From positions 248,001 to 312,000 of the forward strand of contig MUZD01000002.1 of assembly GCA_002155105.1 (NCBI GenBank): a stretch of DNA of 64,000 nucleotides, given 5' to 3'. The DNA comes from Sedimentibacter sp. SX930. GTDB taxonomy: Bacteria > Bacillota > Bacilli > Lactobacillales > Aerococcaceae. Below, piece by piece: positions 6,749 to 16,100 of this stretch. The position numbers and the translations under genes were made by a program. Below the pieces are notes generated by a model, which saw only the letters and a list, made by a program, of their open reading frames with translations, did not search any database and was not told the origin of the DNA. Each line of letters opens with the position of its first letter. Position 1 is the stretch's first letter.

Positions 6749-9625
6749 TTATTCTTGATAAGCCAACAGTTGCTGCAGATAGTATACTTCATCTTTCGGC
6801 ATCTCAATTTGAAAGGTGCGGCTCAGGAGATTTAAGGACTGTTCCAGCTGCTTAAATGTTTCTGTCCGTTCAGTCAGTTCAAGTTCCTCTTGCGGCGCGA
6901 CCAATGTATCCTGGCGCAGGGACCGCTCAAACATCCCCGCAAGGTGCATCAGAAGATTGATTACTTGGGAGTAATTTTCTTCATTTTTAATTAAGGAACT
7001 ACTAAACTTCCACAAAGGATCGATCAGCTTTTGCGGATTCAAGAAAGTAAAGCTTTGCGTCATGTATTCCACGCAAATCTGCTTTGCCTTCTCCAATGTC
7101 AACTCGCTGTCATCATAGGATTCGGACTCTTCCACTAAGTAGTCCAATACTTTTTCGGCATCTCCATTGAAGAAATGTTCCATTGGAATGTAAACGGCAT
7201 CGATTTTTGGTTTGACGATTCCTGTTGTAGCCAGGATTTCATACTCCTGTTGCAAGTGAACCAGCTGCTCATCCATGTCGATCACCGAAATCGGCAGTAC
7301 CTCGATTTCCACATCAAAATATTTCTCCAAATGCTTGTCGATGAGCTCTTTCATCTTTTGCGCTGTTCCTTCACCCGAAGCGCAGATCGCAATGATCGCC
7401 TTTTTGCGCTGTAAAGTGTGCCCGTTCTCTTCTCTCGTGGTCACGTTGCTGCCTGCATAACCACGAAAAGATTGGAGCGAGCGATAAATTTCATCAAGTG
7501 TCGTTTCAACAAGATCCGTCTTGCGCACCGTCTCCAAAACGATCGGAGTCGTGACCATGTCGATCGTTTTGACCTCAATCCCTGTTTTTTCGGTGATTTT
7601 TTCCGAAAAAGTCGCCAGCGAGCCCATATCGACCAATAAAATGACTCCGCTCCCGCGATCGATTTCTTGGACACAATGAATAATTTTTTCGAGGGCCACT
7701 TGTGGCTTCATCTCAAGGGGCATATCTACAGCGCGGATATTGTCGACACCCAACAGTGTCGTCACCACCTCCGCCATGCTCGTTGCTGTGCTCCTGCCAT
7801 GGGCGGCAATCACAACACCCACTCTCCCTGAGACTTTGTCCTGCTTTAATGAAACAAGCAGCAAAGTCAGGTAATAAGTCTCCACCTCGGGGATGCTGAT
7901 GCTGTATTCTTTTTGCAGTTCTTGTTTCATCCATTTAGCGACTGCAAACTCTTTGGGATAATCTTCCACCATATTTTTGATGCTTGCATGGAGCGTCCGG
8001 CTGTTTTCGCCTAATTGGATCCGTTTTAAAAACGAACTGATATGGAGACTCATCGCATAGACGAAATTCCGTTGGAAGTGATAATCCAAATGATCTTGCG
8101 CATACTCAAACATACTCTTAGCAAAGCGGATAATTCGTTGATCAATGATTTCGGAAAGCTTTTTCTCTGTGTCAAAGGTCAAACCCGTATCACGATAAAA
8201 AGACTTCAGATGGACATTGATGTCGGTCGTGATGTAATGGTTGATGGATTCCTTATCAAGCCCTTCTTCACGCAGCAGAGCGGCCTTATTCCCGATGATT
8301 TCATATAGATTATACGGAAGCTCATAGGAATCGCTGATCAGTTGGCTTTCCGCTCCTTCATTTGGCGCCAACTTCAGCACTGGCTCCAGTATCCGAGTGA
8401 GTTCATTCAAGCGCTCGCGATGATTATTCGCCAGATTCATCAGACCGTTTTGGATTTCTGGTGTCAGCTCATCCAACGTAATCGATATTTCATCTGAATT
8501 CATATATTTCAAAAAAGCACGCGCACAAACAAGCTGGACATTCGATTTTAGCTGCCCGACATTTCCGTAGGTTACGCTGCCGATCAATGCCTTCACTGCA
8601 TCCTGTTTAACGTGGATGCTTTTTTGGATTCGATTGGCTTCGATCGAGACCATCCGCTTCAACAAATCCAGCTGTTCCGCAATCGGACGCTCTGAAAATT
8701 GCGGTAATTTAATGACGATCGGAATGCGTCGAACAAAGGTCTGAAGCAAACTGGAGGCGGGATCTTCCGTCGTAGCACAAACAAGACGGACATCGACTTT
8801 ATTGGCTTTATCGGTTTCGCCCAATCGATTATAGGTGCCGTGATCCAGTAGATAAAAAATCATTTCCTGCCCTTCAGGCGGTAAGCGGTGCACTTCGTCC
8901 ATAAAGAGCATGCCGCCGTCTGCCCGTTGGATCAATCCGTCAGTCGTTTCTGTCGCTCCTGTAAAAGCACCCTTGCGGTATCCGAACAAATGAGCCATCA
9001 ATAACTCAGGATTGTGCGCATAGTCGGCACAATTGAACACAACCAGCTCTTTATCAGCTGCAAAAACTTGATTTGCTTGCGCGAAACGAAACATCGCATG
9101 AACAAAAAAGGTCTTCCCGCTTCCTGTCGGTCCCGTGATCAAGCAGCTTAACCCCTTAGGAGGATAGAGGATCGCCGCCTTTGCCTGATCAACTTGAGTC
9201 CGCATACTGTCATTTGAACCGATTACATTCGCAAACACCTCATTATTCGTTTCACGGCTGCCCGCATTACTCCCTTCCCGGGTTGCGGGAACACGAGACA
9301 TTCCAGAAACTGCGCCGCGTGTTTCGCTCTTTGGCCTTGCTGTTGGCTTGGGTTGGTCTTCTTTATATGAGTGCATCTTTTTTTGTGGTCGCTCAGGCCA
9401 TTTCAAAGAGTGATCCGCATATCTGACCGGTCGTCCAGAGGATTTGATCAGTTTTCCCTGACGCACGAGCTCATTTAAGTCGCTACTTGCATTGGGCCGT
9501 ATGATCTGAAGTTCCGTCACAACTTCCTGAGTCGTCACGCCTTCGTTCCCCTGCTCAAAAGCAGCTTCTGTATAATCCTGCGAGCGAATTTTTATATACT
9601 CGTAGATTCGGTCAATTCGTTTCAT
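6749..9625 (-). CDS. levR: LevR/ManR-type sigma-54 activator with PTS regulation domains
   Basis: 958 residues. Order: N-terminal winged helix (about 1-70), variable basic linker, AAA+ sigma-54 activation domain with Walker A GPTGSGKT (165-172) and sigma-54-contacting GAFTGA (219-224), PRD1 (about 450-560), EIIA-Man-like domain with AAHGRS (about His608), EIIB-Gat-like domain with ICASGEGTAQ (about Cys747), and C-terminal PRD2. Known relatives are controlled by HPr and EIIB phosphorylation and activate mannose/levan PTS operons from sigma-54 promoters. The start ATG has AGGAGGAATC upstream. The matching -24/-12 promoter next door makes manLMN the evident target. Confidence 0.95.
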   Translation of the reverse strand: MKRIDRIYEYIKIRSQDYTEAAFEQGNEGVTTQEVVTELQIIRPNASSDLNELVRQGKLIKSSGRPVRYADHSLKWPERPQKKMHSYKEDQPKPTARPKSETRGAVSGMSRVPATREGSNAGSRETNNEVFANVIGSNDSMRTQVDQAKAAILYPPKGLSCLITGPTGSGKTFFVHAMFRFAQANQVFAADKELVVFNCADYAHNPELLMAHLFGYRKGAFTGATETTDGLIQRADGGMLFMDEVHRLPPEGQEMIFYLLDHGTYNRLGETDKANKVDVRLVCATTEDPASSLLQTFVRRIPIVIKLPQFSERPIAEQLDLLKRMVSIEANRIQKSIHVKQDAVKALIGSVTYGNVGQLKSNVQLVCARAFLKYMNSDEISITLDELTPEIQNGLMNLANNHRERLNELTRILEPVLKLAPNEGAESQLISDSYELPYNLYEIIGNKAALLREEGLDKESINHYITTDINVHLKSFYRDTGLTFDTEKKLSEIIDQRIIRFAKSMFEYAQDHLDYHFQRNFVYAMSLHISSFLKRIQLGENSRTLHASIKNMVEDYPKEFAVAKWMKQELQKEYSISIPEVETYYLTLLLVSLKQDKVSGRVGVVIAAHGRSTATSMAEVVTTLLGVDNIRAVDMPLEMKPQVALEKIIHCVQEIDRGSGVILLVDMGSLATFSEKITEKTGIEVKTIDMVTTPIVLETVRKTDLVETTLDEIYRSLQSFRGYAGSNVTTREENGHTLQRKKAIIAICASGEGTAQKMKELIDKHLEKYFDVEIEVLPISVIDMDEQLVHLQQEYEILATTGIVKPKIDAVYIPMEHFFNGDAEKVLDYLVEESESYDDSELTLEKAKQICVEYMTQSFTFLNPQKLIDPLWKFSSSLIKNEENYSQVINLLMHLAGMFERSLRQDTLVAPQEELELTERTETFKQLEQSLNLLSRTFQIEMPKDEVYYLQQLLAYQE

Positions 9626-9770
9626 CCTGATTCCTCCTGTTCCATCATCATAAAAATACCATAGTCCCGAAAAAAACGAAAGCGGAAGCTTACGAAAAGT
9701 TCCGTTCTTTCTTTTGATGAAATGATGTCAGTAATGACTAGACCCTTATAATCTGCTCTAAGAATACAGA

Positions 9771-9804
9771 AAAAGGGAGTAGGACGATTATCCCCCTACT
9801 CCCT
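9771..9804 (-). terminator. Terminator after the NTase/61-aa gene pair
   Basis: Perfect stem AGGGAGTAGG / CCTACTCCCT, with CTTTTTCTG following on the minus strand, 15 bases after the stop of the 61-residue gene. Confidence 0.8.
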
Positions 9805-9818
9805 GTTCTAATGCTCAC

Positions 9819-10004
9819 CTATATATTTCCTATCTTAAAACCGTTACGGCGTTTCTCCCAAGACTCGAGTATCTCTGCTTTTTTTGGTTCCCTCATGTGA
9901 GGACTTCTGTCTGGAAATTTGGTAGCTGTATAAAAATTAGAAGCCTTTGCCAACTCTTCCATTCGAGAAATACGGGACGTTGTAACCTTCAATTTGACTC
10001 TCAT
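9819..10004 (-). CDS. 61-residue hypothetical protein, coupled to the NTase gene
   Basis: Small basic protein (Arg/Lys-rich, RVKLKVTTSRISRMEELAK at the start) with no family recognised. Its ATG overlaps the stop of the upstream nucleotidyltransferase gene by four bases (ATGA), and a terminator follows directly, so the two form a closed bicistronic unit. That arrangement, small partner plus NTase, is typical of toxin-antitoxin modules, which makes an antitoxin or accessory role possible; this is inference only. No transmembrane segment is visible. Confidence 0.6.
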   Translation of the reverse strand: MRVKLKVTTSRISRMEELAKASNFYTATKFPDRSPHMREPKKAEILESWEKRRNGFKIGNI

Positions 10005-10933
10005 TCAACTACCTCCTTTTCTAGAGCTTCCAAAATGGAAGAAAATGGCTCACCGTATCTAGCGCTGTACTTGATTAGTGTAGTAGCTACATCTGCATCT
10101 TCTTTTGATTCAAACTCTTCTTCGTCATCATTATATAACAGAATATCAATATGGGGTAGTAGGAGTAGACCGAAATAGCTGCCAAAGTGAGTCTTAGCAT
10201 TCTCCTGTAAAGGGAATGCAAGGTACAGGTACTCTGACTCATCTCCTTCTCGCAATTCAGAGTAGGGAATTCCTTTCTGCTCTAAATATCTTTTCACCCG
10301 ATACGCTTGTGCTTCAGGAAGATTATCATTCTGCAAGAGACGTATGTGATAGAGAAGAAGCTCATATTCTTCTTTCCCCTCTAAGTTTTTCTTTAGGTAT
10401 TCCATATCTAATTTCTGGAGGTGGCTGTCAATCATCGCAAGCAGTTGTTCCCCGTAGTCCTTGTATTGCCAATGAGCAAGCCCTCTTACTCGATCCATCA
10501 AAATGTCATTAATATCCACGAAATTAACAGAAAAACCGTCTTTTGTAGCAGCTTTTAGTGTGGGCTTGTATACTCCATCAAAAGGTACACTTGCTACAAC
10601 CTCTATAACAATTTCAAGAGGATCATGTACCCAATATTTCCCATCCCTCATAAACCCAAGATCCGTTAATATTATTTCTAATTCCCTTTGTGACTGTGTA
10701 ATCATATCAATATCCTGGGTAGTATAACCACCGTCAGTATAGTATTCAACCGAAAGCCCGCCTGTAACAATAACCTCGGCATGGTATTTTTTGGCGAGAT
10801 AGTCTCGGATAATTCCTGCCACTCTTATATTTCTATCTCTCGTATTTGCAATTTTCTCTTCAAGCGGTTCTGACTGCCTCTGCTCAATCATTTCGTTTAT
10901 CAAAGACATGTACCTATTATTATCAGCAACCAT
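10001..10933 (-). CDS. Minimal nucleotidyltransferase-like protein (possible toxin of a TA pair)
   Basis: About 310 residues from the ATG at 10933; a longer reading from TTG at 11002 has no ribosome binding site. The nucleotidyltransferase signature is VIVTGGLSVEYYTDGGYTTQDIDMI, i.e. GG-x...-DxD at the expected spacing, with a possible third acidic position in the EIVIEVVASV strand. This fold is shared by AbiEii/MenT-type toxins and other small NTases. The C-terminal half (about 190-310) is acidic, with a DNDDEEEFESKEDAD-like stretch, and not recognised. It overlaps the downstream 61-residue gene by ATGA. Toxin activity is unproven; a housekeeping or defence NTase is also possible. Confidence 0.65.
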   Translation of the reverse strand: MVADNNRYMSLINEMIEQRQSEPLEEKIANTRDRNIRVAGIIRDYLAKKYHAEVIVTGGLSVEYYTDGGYTTQDIDMITQSQRELEIILTDLGFMRDGKYWVHDPLEIVIEVVASVPFDGVYKPTLKAATKDGFSVNFVDINDILMDRVRGLAHWQYKDYGEQLLAMIDSHLQKLDMEYLKKNLEGKEEYELLLYHIRLLQNDNLPEAQAYRVKRYLEQKGIPYSELREGDESEYLYLAFPLQENAKTHFGSYFGLLLLPHIDILLYNDDEEEFESKEDADVATTLIKYSARYGEPFSSILEALEKEVVE

Positions 10934-11002
10934 TGGTAAGGAATCCACCCTTCTCGGTAACAAAAAAACCTGTGCTAGTTCCGCTATTGATTTTTCAAAC
11001 AA

Positions 11003-11460
11003 GGAAGCGCTGTAAGTTCTTATAAAAATATTTTAACATATGAAAACCTGAAACGGAAAGATTCTGAAAAGGAGCAGGTGGCAACACTTTTTTCATTTAT
11101 TTAAAATAGTTGAATAGCAACACGCTTTGGATTACATTGAACATAAAGGAGTGGTAGAAAGGGTCACGATATTATTGCGCATGGACGAAGAAGATGAAAT
11201 AGATAGGGATCTTTATCACGTTGCCACGAAACAACATATTGAGAACCCTCAAGTTGTTTCTTTTGATGAAATGATGAAGGAAATAGATTTCTGGTAGTGC
11301 CATTTATAGGAGTCTTGAGAGCAAGGCTCCTAAGACAATTATACACTAGCAATAAAATGAATTTCAAAATAATTAAACTATTTATGAAAATACTTCTTAC
11401 ACACATTCTATATTTGTGATACCATGGTTGACGTTGCAAAAAATTAGAAGGAGTGTTTAC
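11003..11460. other. Intergenic stretch with one short open frame
   Basis: 458 bases between the divergent NTase and DUF2798 genes. AT-rich. It holds one short plus-strand frame (11181-11297) and presumably the promoters of both flanking genes. No repeat or RNA structure was recognised. Confidence 0.4.
11181..11297 (+). CDS. Possible 38-residue acidic small protein
   Basis: Short frame beginning MDEEDEIDRDLYHVATKQ and ending in FDEMMKEIDFW. The composition and the terminal helix look protein-like, resembling the tails of small antitoxins, and the frame stays open a little further upstream with alternative TTG/GTG starts. No convincing ribosome binding site is present. It may be a remnant. 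Confidence 0.25.
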   Translation: MDEEDEIDRDLYHVATKQHIENPQVVSFDEMMKEIDFW

Positions 11461-11922
11461 ATGCCCACAAACAAAAAAGAAGGAATTATTTTTACGACGA
11501 TAATGTGCTCGTTGATGGTGTTAGGAATGAGTATGTACAATCTGCTGTTGCATGACAATTTTGGTTTAGTGCCCCTTATTGCAGGGTTAGTGCCCGGCTT
11601 TACGGTCGCTTTTGTTTTGGACGTTTTCATTGTAGGAGTGATCGCAAAGAAAATTGCTTTTCAATTACCCATCAAAAAAGAAAATAAGTTGCAGTTAATT
11701 TTGACAATCTCCAGTTTGATGGTTCTAGGGATGGTCACTTTCATGTCATTATTCGGAGTTCTGATGGAAGGCGGCATTCCAGATAATTTATGGGCAGCCT
11801 ACAGTGAAGCTTGGAGAATGAATGTTATTGTCGCTTTGCCGTTGCAACTGTTGGTTGTCGGGCCTGTGTCCCGGACAATTCTTGGCAAAATCCAAGCCAA
11901 TAGTACGCTTGTTTTGGAATAA
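11461..11922 (+). CDS. DUF2798 family membrane protein
   Basis: 153 residues from the ATG at 11461, preceded by AGAAGGAGT. Two DUF2798 repeats, each with two transmembrane helices: the first (about 10-60) begins EGIIFTTIMCSLMVLGMSMYN, the second (about 80-145) contains the repeat-like LILTISSLMVLGMVTFMSLFG. Function of the family is unknown. It is monocistronic and followed by a strong terminator. Confidence 0.82.
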   Translation: MPTNKKEGIIFTTIMCSLMVLGMSMYNLLLHDNFGLVPLIAGLVPGFTVAFVLDVFIVGVIAKKIAFQLPIKKENKLQLILTISSLMVLGMVTFMSLFGVLMEGGIPDNLWAAYSEAWRMNVIVALPLQLLVVGPVSRTILGKIQANSTLVLE

Positions 11923-11951
11923 ACGTTAGCGCATAACTGTTAAAAAATCAG

Positions 11952-12000
11952 AAAAAGGTGCAGCATCCCTTGATGAAACCAGGGGTGCTGCACCTTTTTG
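11952..12000 (+). terminator. Terminator after the DUF2798 gene
   Basis: Stem AAAAAGGTGCAGCA / TGCTGCACCTTTTT with T-tail. The same stem sequence recurs at 12211-12265 after addA, so the two terminators bracket the palindrome array between them. Confidence 0.8.
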
Positions 12001-12039
12001 TGTTGCCGGTAACGCCCTGGGTACCGATAAGTGTCGAAA

Positions 12040-12172
12040 TTGTCGAATGCCGACAGAATATTAGACAACTTTATTGCGATGAACGGCAAAATTGTCGAAT
12101 GCTGGAAAACATCTGACAATCTGTCCCACCAGCAAGACCAACCTGTCGAATGTTGGAGGAACATTCGACAAA
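12040..12172. repeat. Array of three degenerate palindromes, about 52-bp period
   Basis: Three units with arms TTGTCGAATG...CATTCGACAA. The third (12144-12171) is perfect, TGTCGAATGTT / AACATTCGACA around a short loop; the second (12091-12120) and first (12040-12067) are degraded copies. Centres lie near 12054, 12106 and 12158. No coding potential is apparent. Together with the flanking terminators this fills the gap between DUF2798 and addA. Confidence 0.65.
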
Positions 12173-12210
12173 TCTCTCCCCCGCACCCCACCCCAGCACA
12201 GCACGGTATC

Positions 12211-12265
12211 GAAAAAGGTGCAGCACACTTGGCAAATACCAAGGATGCTGCACCTTCTTTTTGTC
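12211..12265 (-). terminator. Terminator after addA
   Basis: Stem AAAAAGGTGCAGCA...TGCTGCACCTT with a T-run on the minus strand, 22 bases after the addA stop. Nearly the same arm as the terminator at 11952-12000. Confidence 0.75.
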
Positions 12266-12287
12266 GTTCAATTATATACCGCCGTAA

Positions 12288-15200
12288 TCAGACGACCACA
12301 TTCGTATGGTTCGAAAGCAGTGCAATATATGCCGCGCTGACGGGTTTCTGCCGGATGGTCTCGAGACCTTTCTTGTAGAGGTTCATCTGGCCGCGGTATT
12401 TGTCGACGATGTTCTCCGGCAATACCGGAGCTTGATCGCCCACGAAGTCGGTTTTGAAGTCGTAGAGGACGATGTGATCGTCGTACTCGATGAAGCCGTC
12501 GATGATACCGTGGATCAGCAGATTGTCGGTTGAGTCTTCCGGCATCTCAGCGAATATCCGGCTTGCCGGAATCAGCAATGAGAACGGCATTTCCCGTCTC
12601 ACCCTTTCGGCATTCGCCTGGATTTCCTGCCCCAATTCCGTTTGGAAGAACAACGCGATTTGTTCCGCGTCCAGCTTCTCCGCAACAGCCTTCTCCAGCA
12701 GTCCATCATCTACCAATTCAAGCAACAGTTGCGCCACATAGGCTGCGGTGATTTCCTTTTCCAGATCCACGGACTGCATCACGAAATGCGTCGCGGTACC
12801 GATTTCGGCGCTGTTCGGCATCACCATCTCCTGCATGAAGCGCGGGCGTGGGAATTCCGGCTCCACATAGCGGGAGACCCGTTTGGTGTCGGAAAGGTCC
12901 AGCTTCAGCATATGGCTCTCGTCCGGATCCTCGAACAGGCGCTTGATCTCGGAAACGGACTGGTAGCTGGTTGTAGTCGCTGCCGCTTCGTGGGGGTATT
13001 TCGCTTCCATCAGAGCAACAGCCAGCTTCATTTCTTCCGCCAGGGAATGTTCGTGCGCTTCGACTTTCGCCGTCGCCATCTGCTCGATTTCGTCTTTCCA
13101 CTGCGATTCGTTGATCTCCTCCATGGCGACCGGAATGTAGGACAGCAGGTCTTCCTCGCGGAAAGTCTGGATGCTGAAGTGCACCGGATAGTGCGTCAGT
13201 TCGCCCCGGTATTCCTTATGGAAATGGTCGTTCTCGGCGTCCTCATGCCGATAAAGGCACATGCCGAGCCATTTCATCATTGAACTGGCCTGCAGGCGCA
13301 GGTAATCCGGAAGCAGCTTCCCGCTTGTTCCGTCGGCCACTTGCCAATCGGCCCAGAGCTTCTCCTCGGATTTGTAGGAGCCGACCAGGAACAGTTTCTG
13401 TTCGGCGCGGGTCAGGGCCACATAGAGCTTGCGCATCTCTTCCGCCAATAATTTCTTTTTCTTCTCGATCGCCAACGCTTGGCGCGCCAAGGACGGATAC
13501 TGGACCCGCTGCTGGACGTCGAAATAATCGGTTCCGAGTCCATGCGTCTCCGAGAAGATGTATTTGCTTTGGGTGTCGCTCAGGTTGAACCGTTTCGACA
13601 GATCCATCAGGAAGACGACAGGGAACTCCAGGCCTTTGCTGGCGTGGATGGTCATGACCCTGACGGCATCCTCATCGTCGCTGAAGGAAGTCGGTTCGGC
13701 CAAGTCCTTGTCGCGCTGTTGGATCTTCTCGATGAAGCGGATGAACTGGAACAGCCCTTTGTAGTTCGTTTCCTCGTATTTCTTGGCCCGCTCATAGAGA
13801 GCGTGCAGATTGGCCGTCCGCTGTTTGCCGGCGACCATGCCGCCTACGTAGTCCAAGAAGTGGGTGTCGTTGTAGATGGTCCAGATCAGGGTGACGAGGC
13901 TGCTCCGTCTGGCCGTGTTGCGCCATTCGTGCAAGCGTCCCATGAACAGTGCCAGTTTGCTGTACGCATCCTTTATTTCAGCAGTCTGCTCGATTCCGGA
14001 AGCTTCGCATATTTTGATGAAATGCTGCACAGCTTCGTAGAAATCGCCGTTCTTCTGCTGGATGCGGATCAGCGCCAATTGCTTCTCGTCCAAACCGACA
14101 ATCGGCGAACGCAGCACTGCCGCAAGCGGGATATCCTGACGCGGATTGTCGATCACCTTCAGCAAAGAGAGGATGATCGAAACCTCAGTGCGCTGGAAAT
14201 AGCTTTCCGTGTCGTTCAGGATGACCGGAATCTGGAAATCCTTGAAGATCTCCAGGATGACAAGGTTATTTTTCTTCGTCGGCGTCAACAGCACGATATC
14301 GCGGTAGGAAAGCGGCCGTTCTTCATTGGTCTTTTTGTCGTAGATCAGGAACTTCTCATCGATCAGCGCCTTGATTTTCTGCGCCACCATCGTGACTTCC
14401 CCGGCCGTTTTGTCGTCGATCGTCAGGTCGGCTTCGAGGTCGTTCTCCGGCGTGAGGGCTTCCTCGTCATTGTCGGCGTTCTCCGACAGGTAGATCAGCA
14501 GTTCGGTCTGGTTGCGCTCGCTCTCCGGGAAGGATTTGTTGCCGGCCTGGAGCTTCGCGGCTTCGTCGTAGTCCATCTGGCCGACTTTTTCGTCCATCAA
14601 TTGCTCAAAGATGAAATTCGTGAAATGGATGACTTCTGCGCGCGACCGGAAGTTTTCCGCCAGAATGATCCGTTCCCCGCCGTTTTTGTCGGCAAAAGCC
14701 GCATATTTGCGCAGGAACAGGCTCGGGTCGGCCAAGCGGAAGGCGTAGATGGACTGTTTGACGTCCCCAACCATGAACAGGTTCTCGGTTTCCGGCTGAT
14801 GCCGGGTCACCCAATAGAGGATGCTCTCCTGCAGTTGGTTCACGTCCTGGTATTCGTCGATCAGCACTTCCTCGAATTTGTTGCGGTAATAGGCGCTAGC
14901 GTCTCTCATCTTGCGCTCCCCGTCTTCGGCGATTGGTGCCAGGATCTGCAGCGTCAGATGCTCCAGGTCGTTGAAATCGAGCACGTTATCGTCCAATTTC
15001 CGTTCCCAATAGGCTTCGGAAAAGCGTTTCGTCACCCGGGCCATCTCTTCGGCATACGGATGGATGCCTCTCAGCACTTCCTCCTGTTCCGCAAGCGGAC
15101 GGTTGAGGTATTGCGCGCTCAATGCGGCGAAATCCTTCTTGTATTTGTCGCGCAGGTTTTTCAGCAGCGCTTTTTGATCCTTCACTTCATCCGCGTCGGC

Positions 15201-16100
15201 CTTCTTGCTGCTGGGCCAACGCGCAAACTGCAGCTGTTCGTCCGCGATCGTGTAGGCCAATTCGTAGTCATCCTGTTGGACAGCTTCCAAGAGGCGGTCG
15301 GCATAGCCCTGCTCCGTTTCAAAAATTTCGCGCTGGGCAGCCGTCTCCACTTCTTGCCCGGCCAAATGCCGCGCTTGTTCGATGTCGTAGCGGATGCCTT
15401 CGATCAGGCTCAGCAACTGCGGTTTCAGCAATTCCTGGTAGAGCACGCTGTTCGTCAACCCGTTTTCGGTGTTGTACAAAGACGGCAAGGAATCCAGCCA
15501 TCGGTAAGGGATCGGGTTCGCGCGCGAAAAATCATAGAGCGAGAAAATCAGCTTCATCAGATCGTCGTCGCTGCGGTCCTTCGAATAAGCCTTTGCCAAA
15601 TTCTTGAAATGCGTATCTGGTTCTCCGTAAAGTTCCTCCTTGACCTCTTCCCAGACATCCTCCTTCAACAGCTCTACTTCGATCGTGTCCGCCAACAAGC
15701 GGAAGACCGGGTCCAGATCGATCAGATAGAAATAGCGCTGGATGACCTTCAGGCAGAAGGCGTGGATCGTCGAGATGTTCGCCTGCGGCATCAGCGAGAG
15801 CTGCTTGATCAGGTGCAGGTATTGTTCCTGCGACTGCGCTTCGTTGATGGCGGTCTGGATGGCGCCCGTCATCCGCTCCTTCATTTCCTTGGCTGCGGAT
15901 TCGGTAAAGGTGACGACCAACAGTTCATCGACGTTCGTTCCGCCCTTCACTTTTTCGATGATCCGCTGAATCAGGACGGTCGTTTTGCCGGAACCTGCCG
16001 AGGCGGAGACGAGGATGTTGTCCCCGGTCTGGTAGATCGATTGCCATTGCGTTTCCGTGAATTTTTCATTGGGTGTGCGTGCCGGTATGCCCGTCATCAT
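12288..16100 (-). CDS. addA: ATP-dependent helicase/nuclease subunit A (AddA/RexA)
   Basis: 1270 residues. UvrD-type superfamily 1 helicase with Walker A SASAGSGKTT (about 32-41), Walker B LIDEYQDVNQ, VGDVKQSIYAFR motif, MTIHASKGLEFPVVF motif and VALTRAEQK motif VI, ending in a RecB-type nuclease domain with GIIDGFIEYDD...LYDFKTD catalytic residues. With AddB it processes double-strand breaks, recognises Chi and loads RecA; it also degrades linear phage DNA. Its start overlaps the addB stop by four bases. It is distinctly GC-richer than the defence genes to the right. Confidence 0.97.
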   Translation of the reverse strand: MMTGIPARTPNEKFTETQWQSIYQTGDNILVSASAGSGKTTVLIQRIIEKVKGGTNVDELLVVTFTESAAKEMKERMTGAIQTAINEAQSQEQYLHLIKQLSLMPQANISTIHAFCLKVIQRYFYLIDLDPVFRLLADTIEVELLKEDVWEEVKEELYGEPDTHFKNLAKAYSKDRSDDDLMKLIFSLYDFSRANPIPYRWLDSLPSLYNTENGLTNSVLYQELLKPQLLSLIEGIRYDIEQARHLAGQEVETAAQREIFETEQGYADRLLEAVQQDDYELAYTIADEQLQFARWPSSKKADADEVKDQKALLKNLRDKYKKDFAALSAQYLNRPLAEQEEVLRGIHPYAEEMARVTKRFSEAYWERKLDDNVLDFNDLEHLTLQILAPIAEDGERKMRDASAYYRNKFEEVLIDEYQDVNQLQESILYWVTRHQPETENLFMVGDVKQSIYAFRLADPSLFLRKYAAFADKNGGERIILAENFRSRAEVIHFTNFIFEQLMDEKVGQMDYDEAAKLQAGNKSFPESERNQTELLIYLSENADNDEEALTPENDLEADLTIDDKTAGEVTMVAQKIKALIDEKFLIYDKKTNEERPLSYRDIVLLTPTKKNNLVILEIFKDFQIPVILNDTESYFQRTEVSIILSLLKVIDNPRQDIPLAAVLRSPIVGLDEKQLALIRIQQKNGDFYEAVQHFIKICEASGIEQTAEIKDAYSKLALFMGRLHEWRNTARRSSLVTLIWTIYNDTHFLDYVGGMVAGKQRTANLHALYERAKKYEETNYKGLFQFIRFIEKIQQRDKDLAEPTSFSDDEDAVRVMTIHASKGLEFPVVFLMDLSKRFNLSDTQSKYIFSETHGLGTDYFDVQQRVQYPSLARQALAIEKKKKLLAEEMRKLYVALTRAEQKLFLVGSYKSEEKLWADWQVADGTSGKLLPDYLRLQASSMMKWLGMCLYRHEDAENDHFHKEYRGELTHYPVHFSIQTFREEDLLSYIPVAMEEINESQWKDEIEQMATAKVEAHEHSLAEEMKLAVALMEAKYPHEAAATTTSYQSVSEIKRLFEDPDESHMLKLDLSDTKRVSRYVEPEFPRPRFMQEMVMPNSAEIGTATHFVMQSVDLEKEITAAYVAQLLLELVDDGLLEKAVAEKLDAEQIALFFQTELGQEIQANAERVRREMPFSLLIPASRIFAEMPEDSTDNLLIHGIIDGFIEYDDHIVLYDFKTDFVGDQAPVLPENIVDKYRGQMNLYKKGLETIRQKPVSAAYIALLSNHTNVVV

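Noticed and set aside
11164-11439. 91-codon minus-strand frame
   Set aside because: No ribosome site, no family features, and it overlaps the DUF2798 leader.
12040-12172. CRISPR array
   Set aside because: Three degenerate palindromes with unequal arms and short related linkers, no leader and no cas genes; likewise for 52645-52780.
12031-12378. Short frames across the palindrome array at 12.0-12.3 kb
   Set aside because: They read through palindromes and terminator stems in several frames and look like repeat-derived noise, not proteins.
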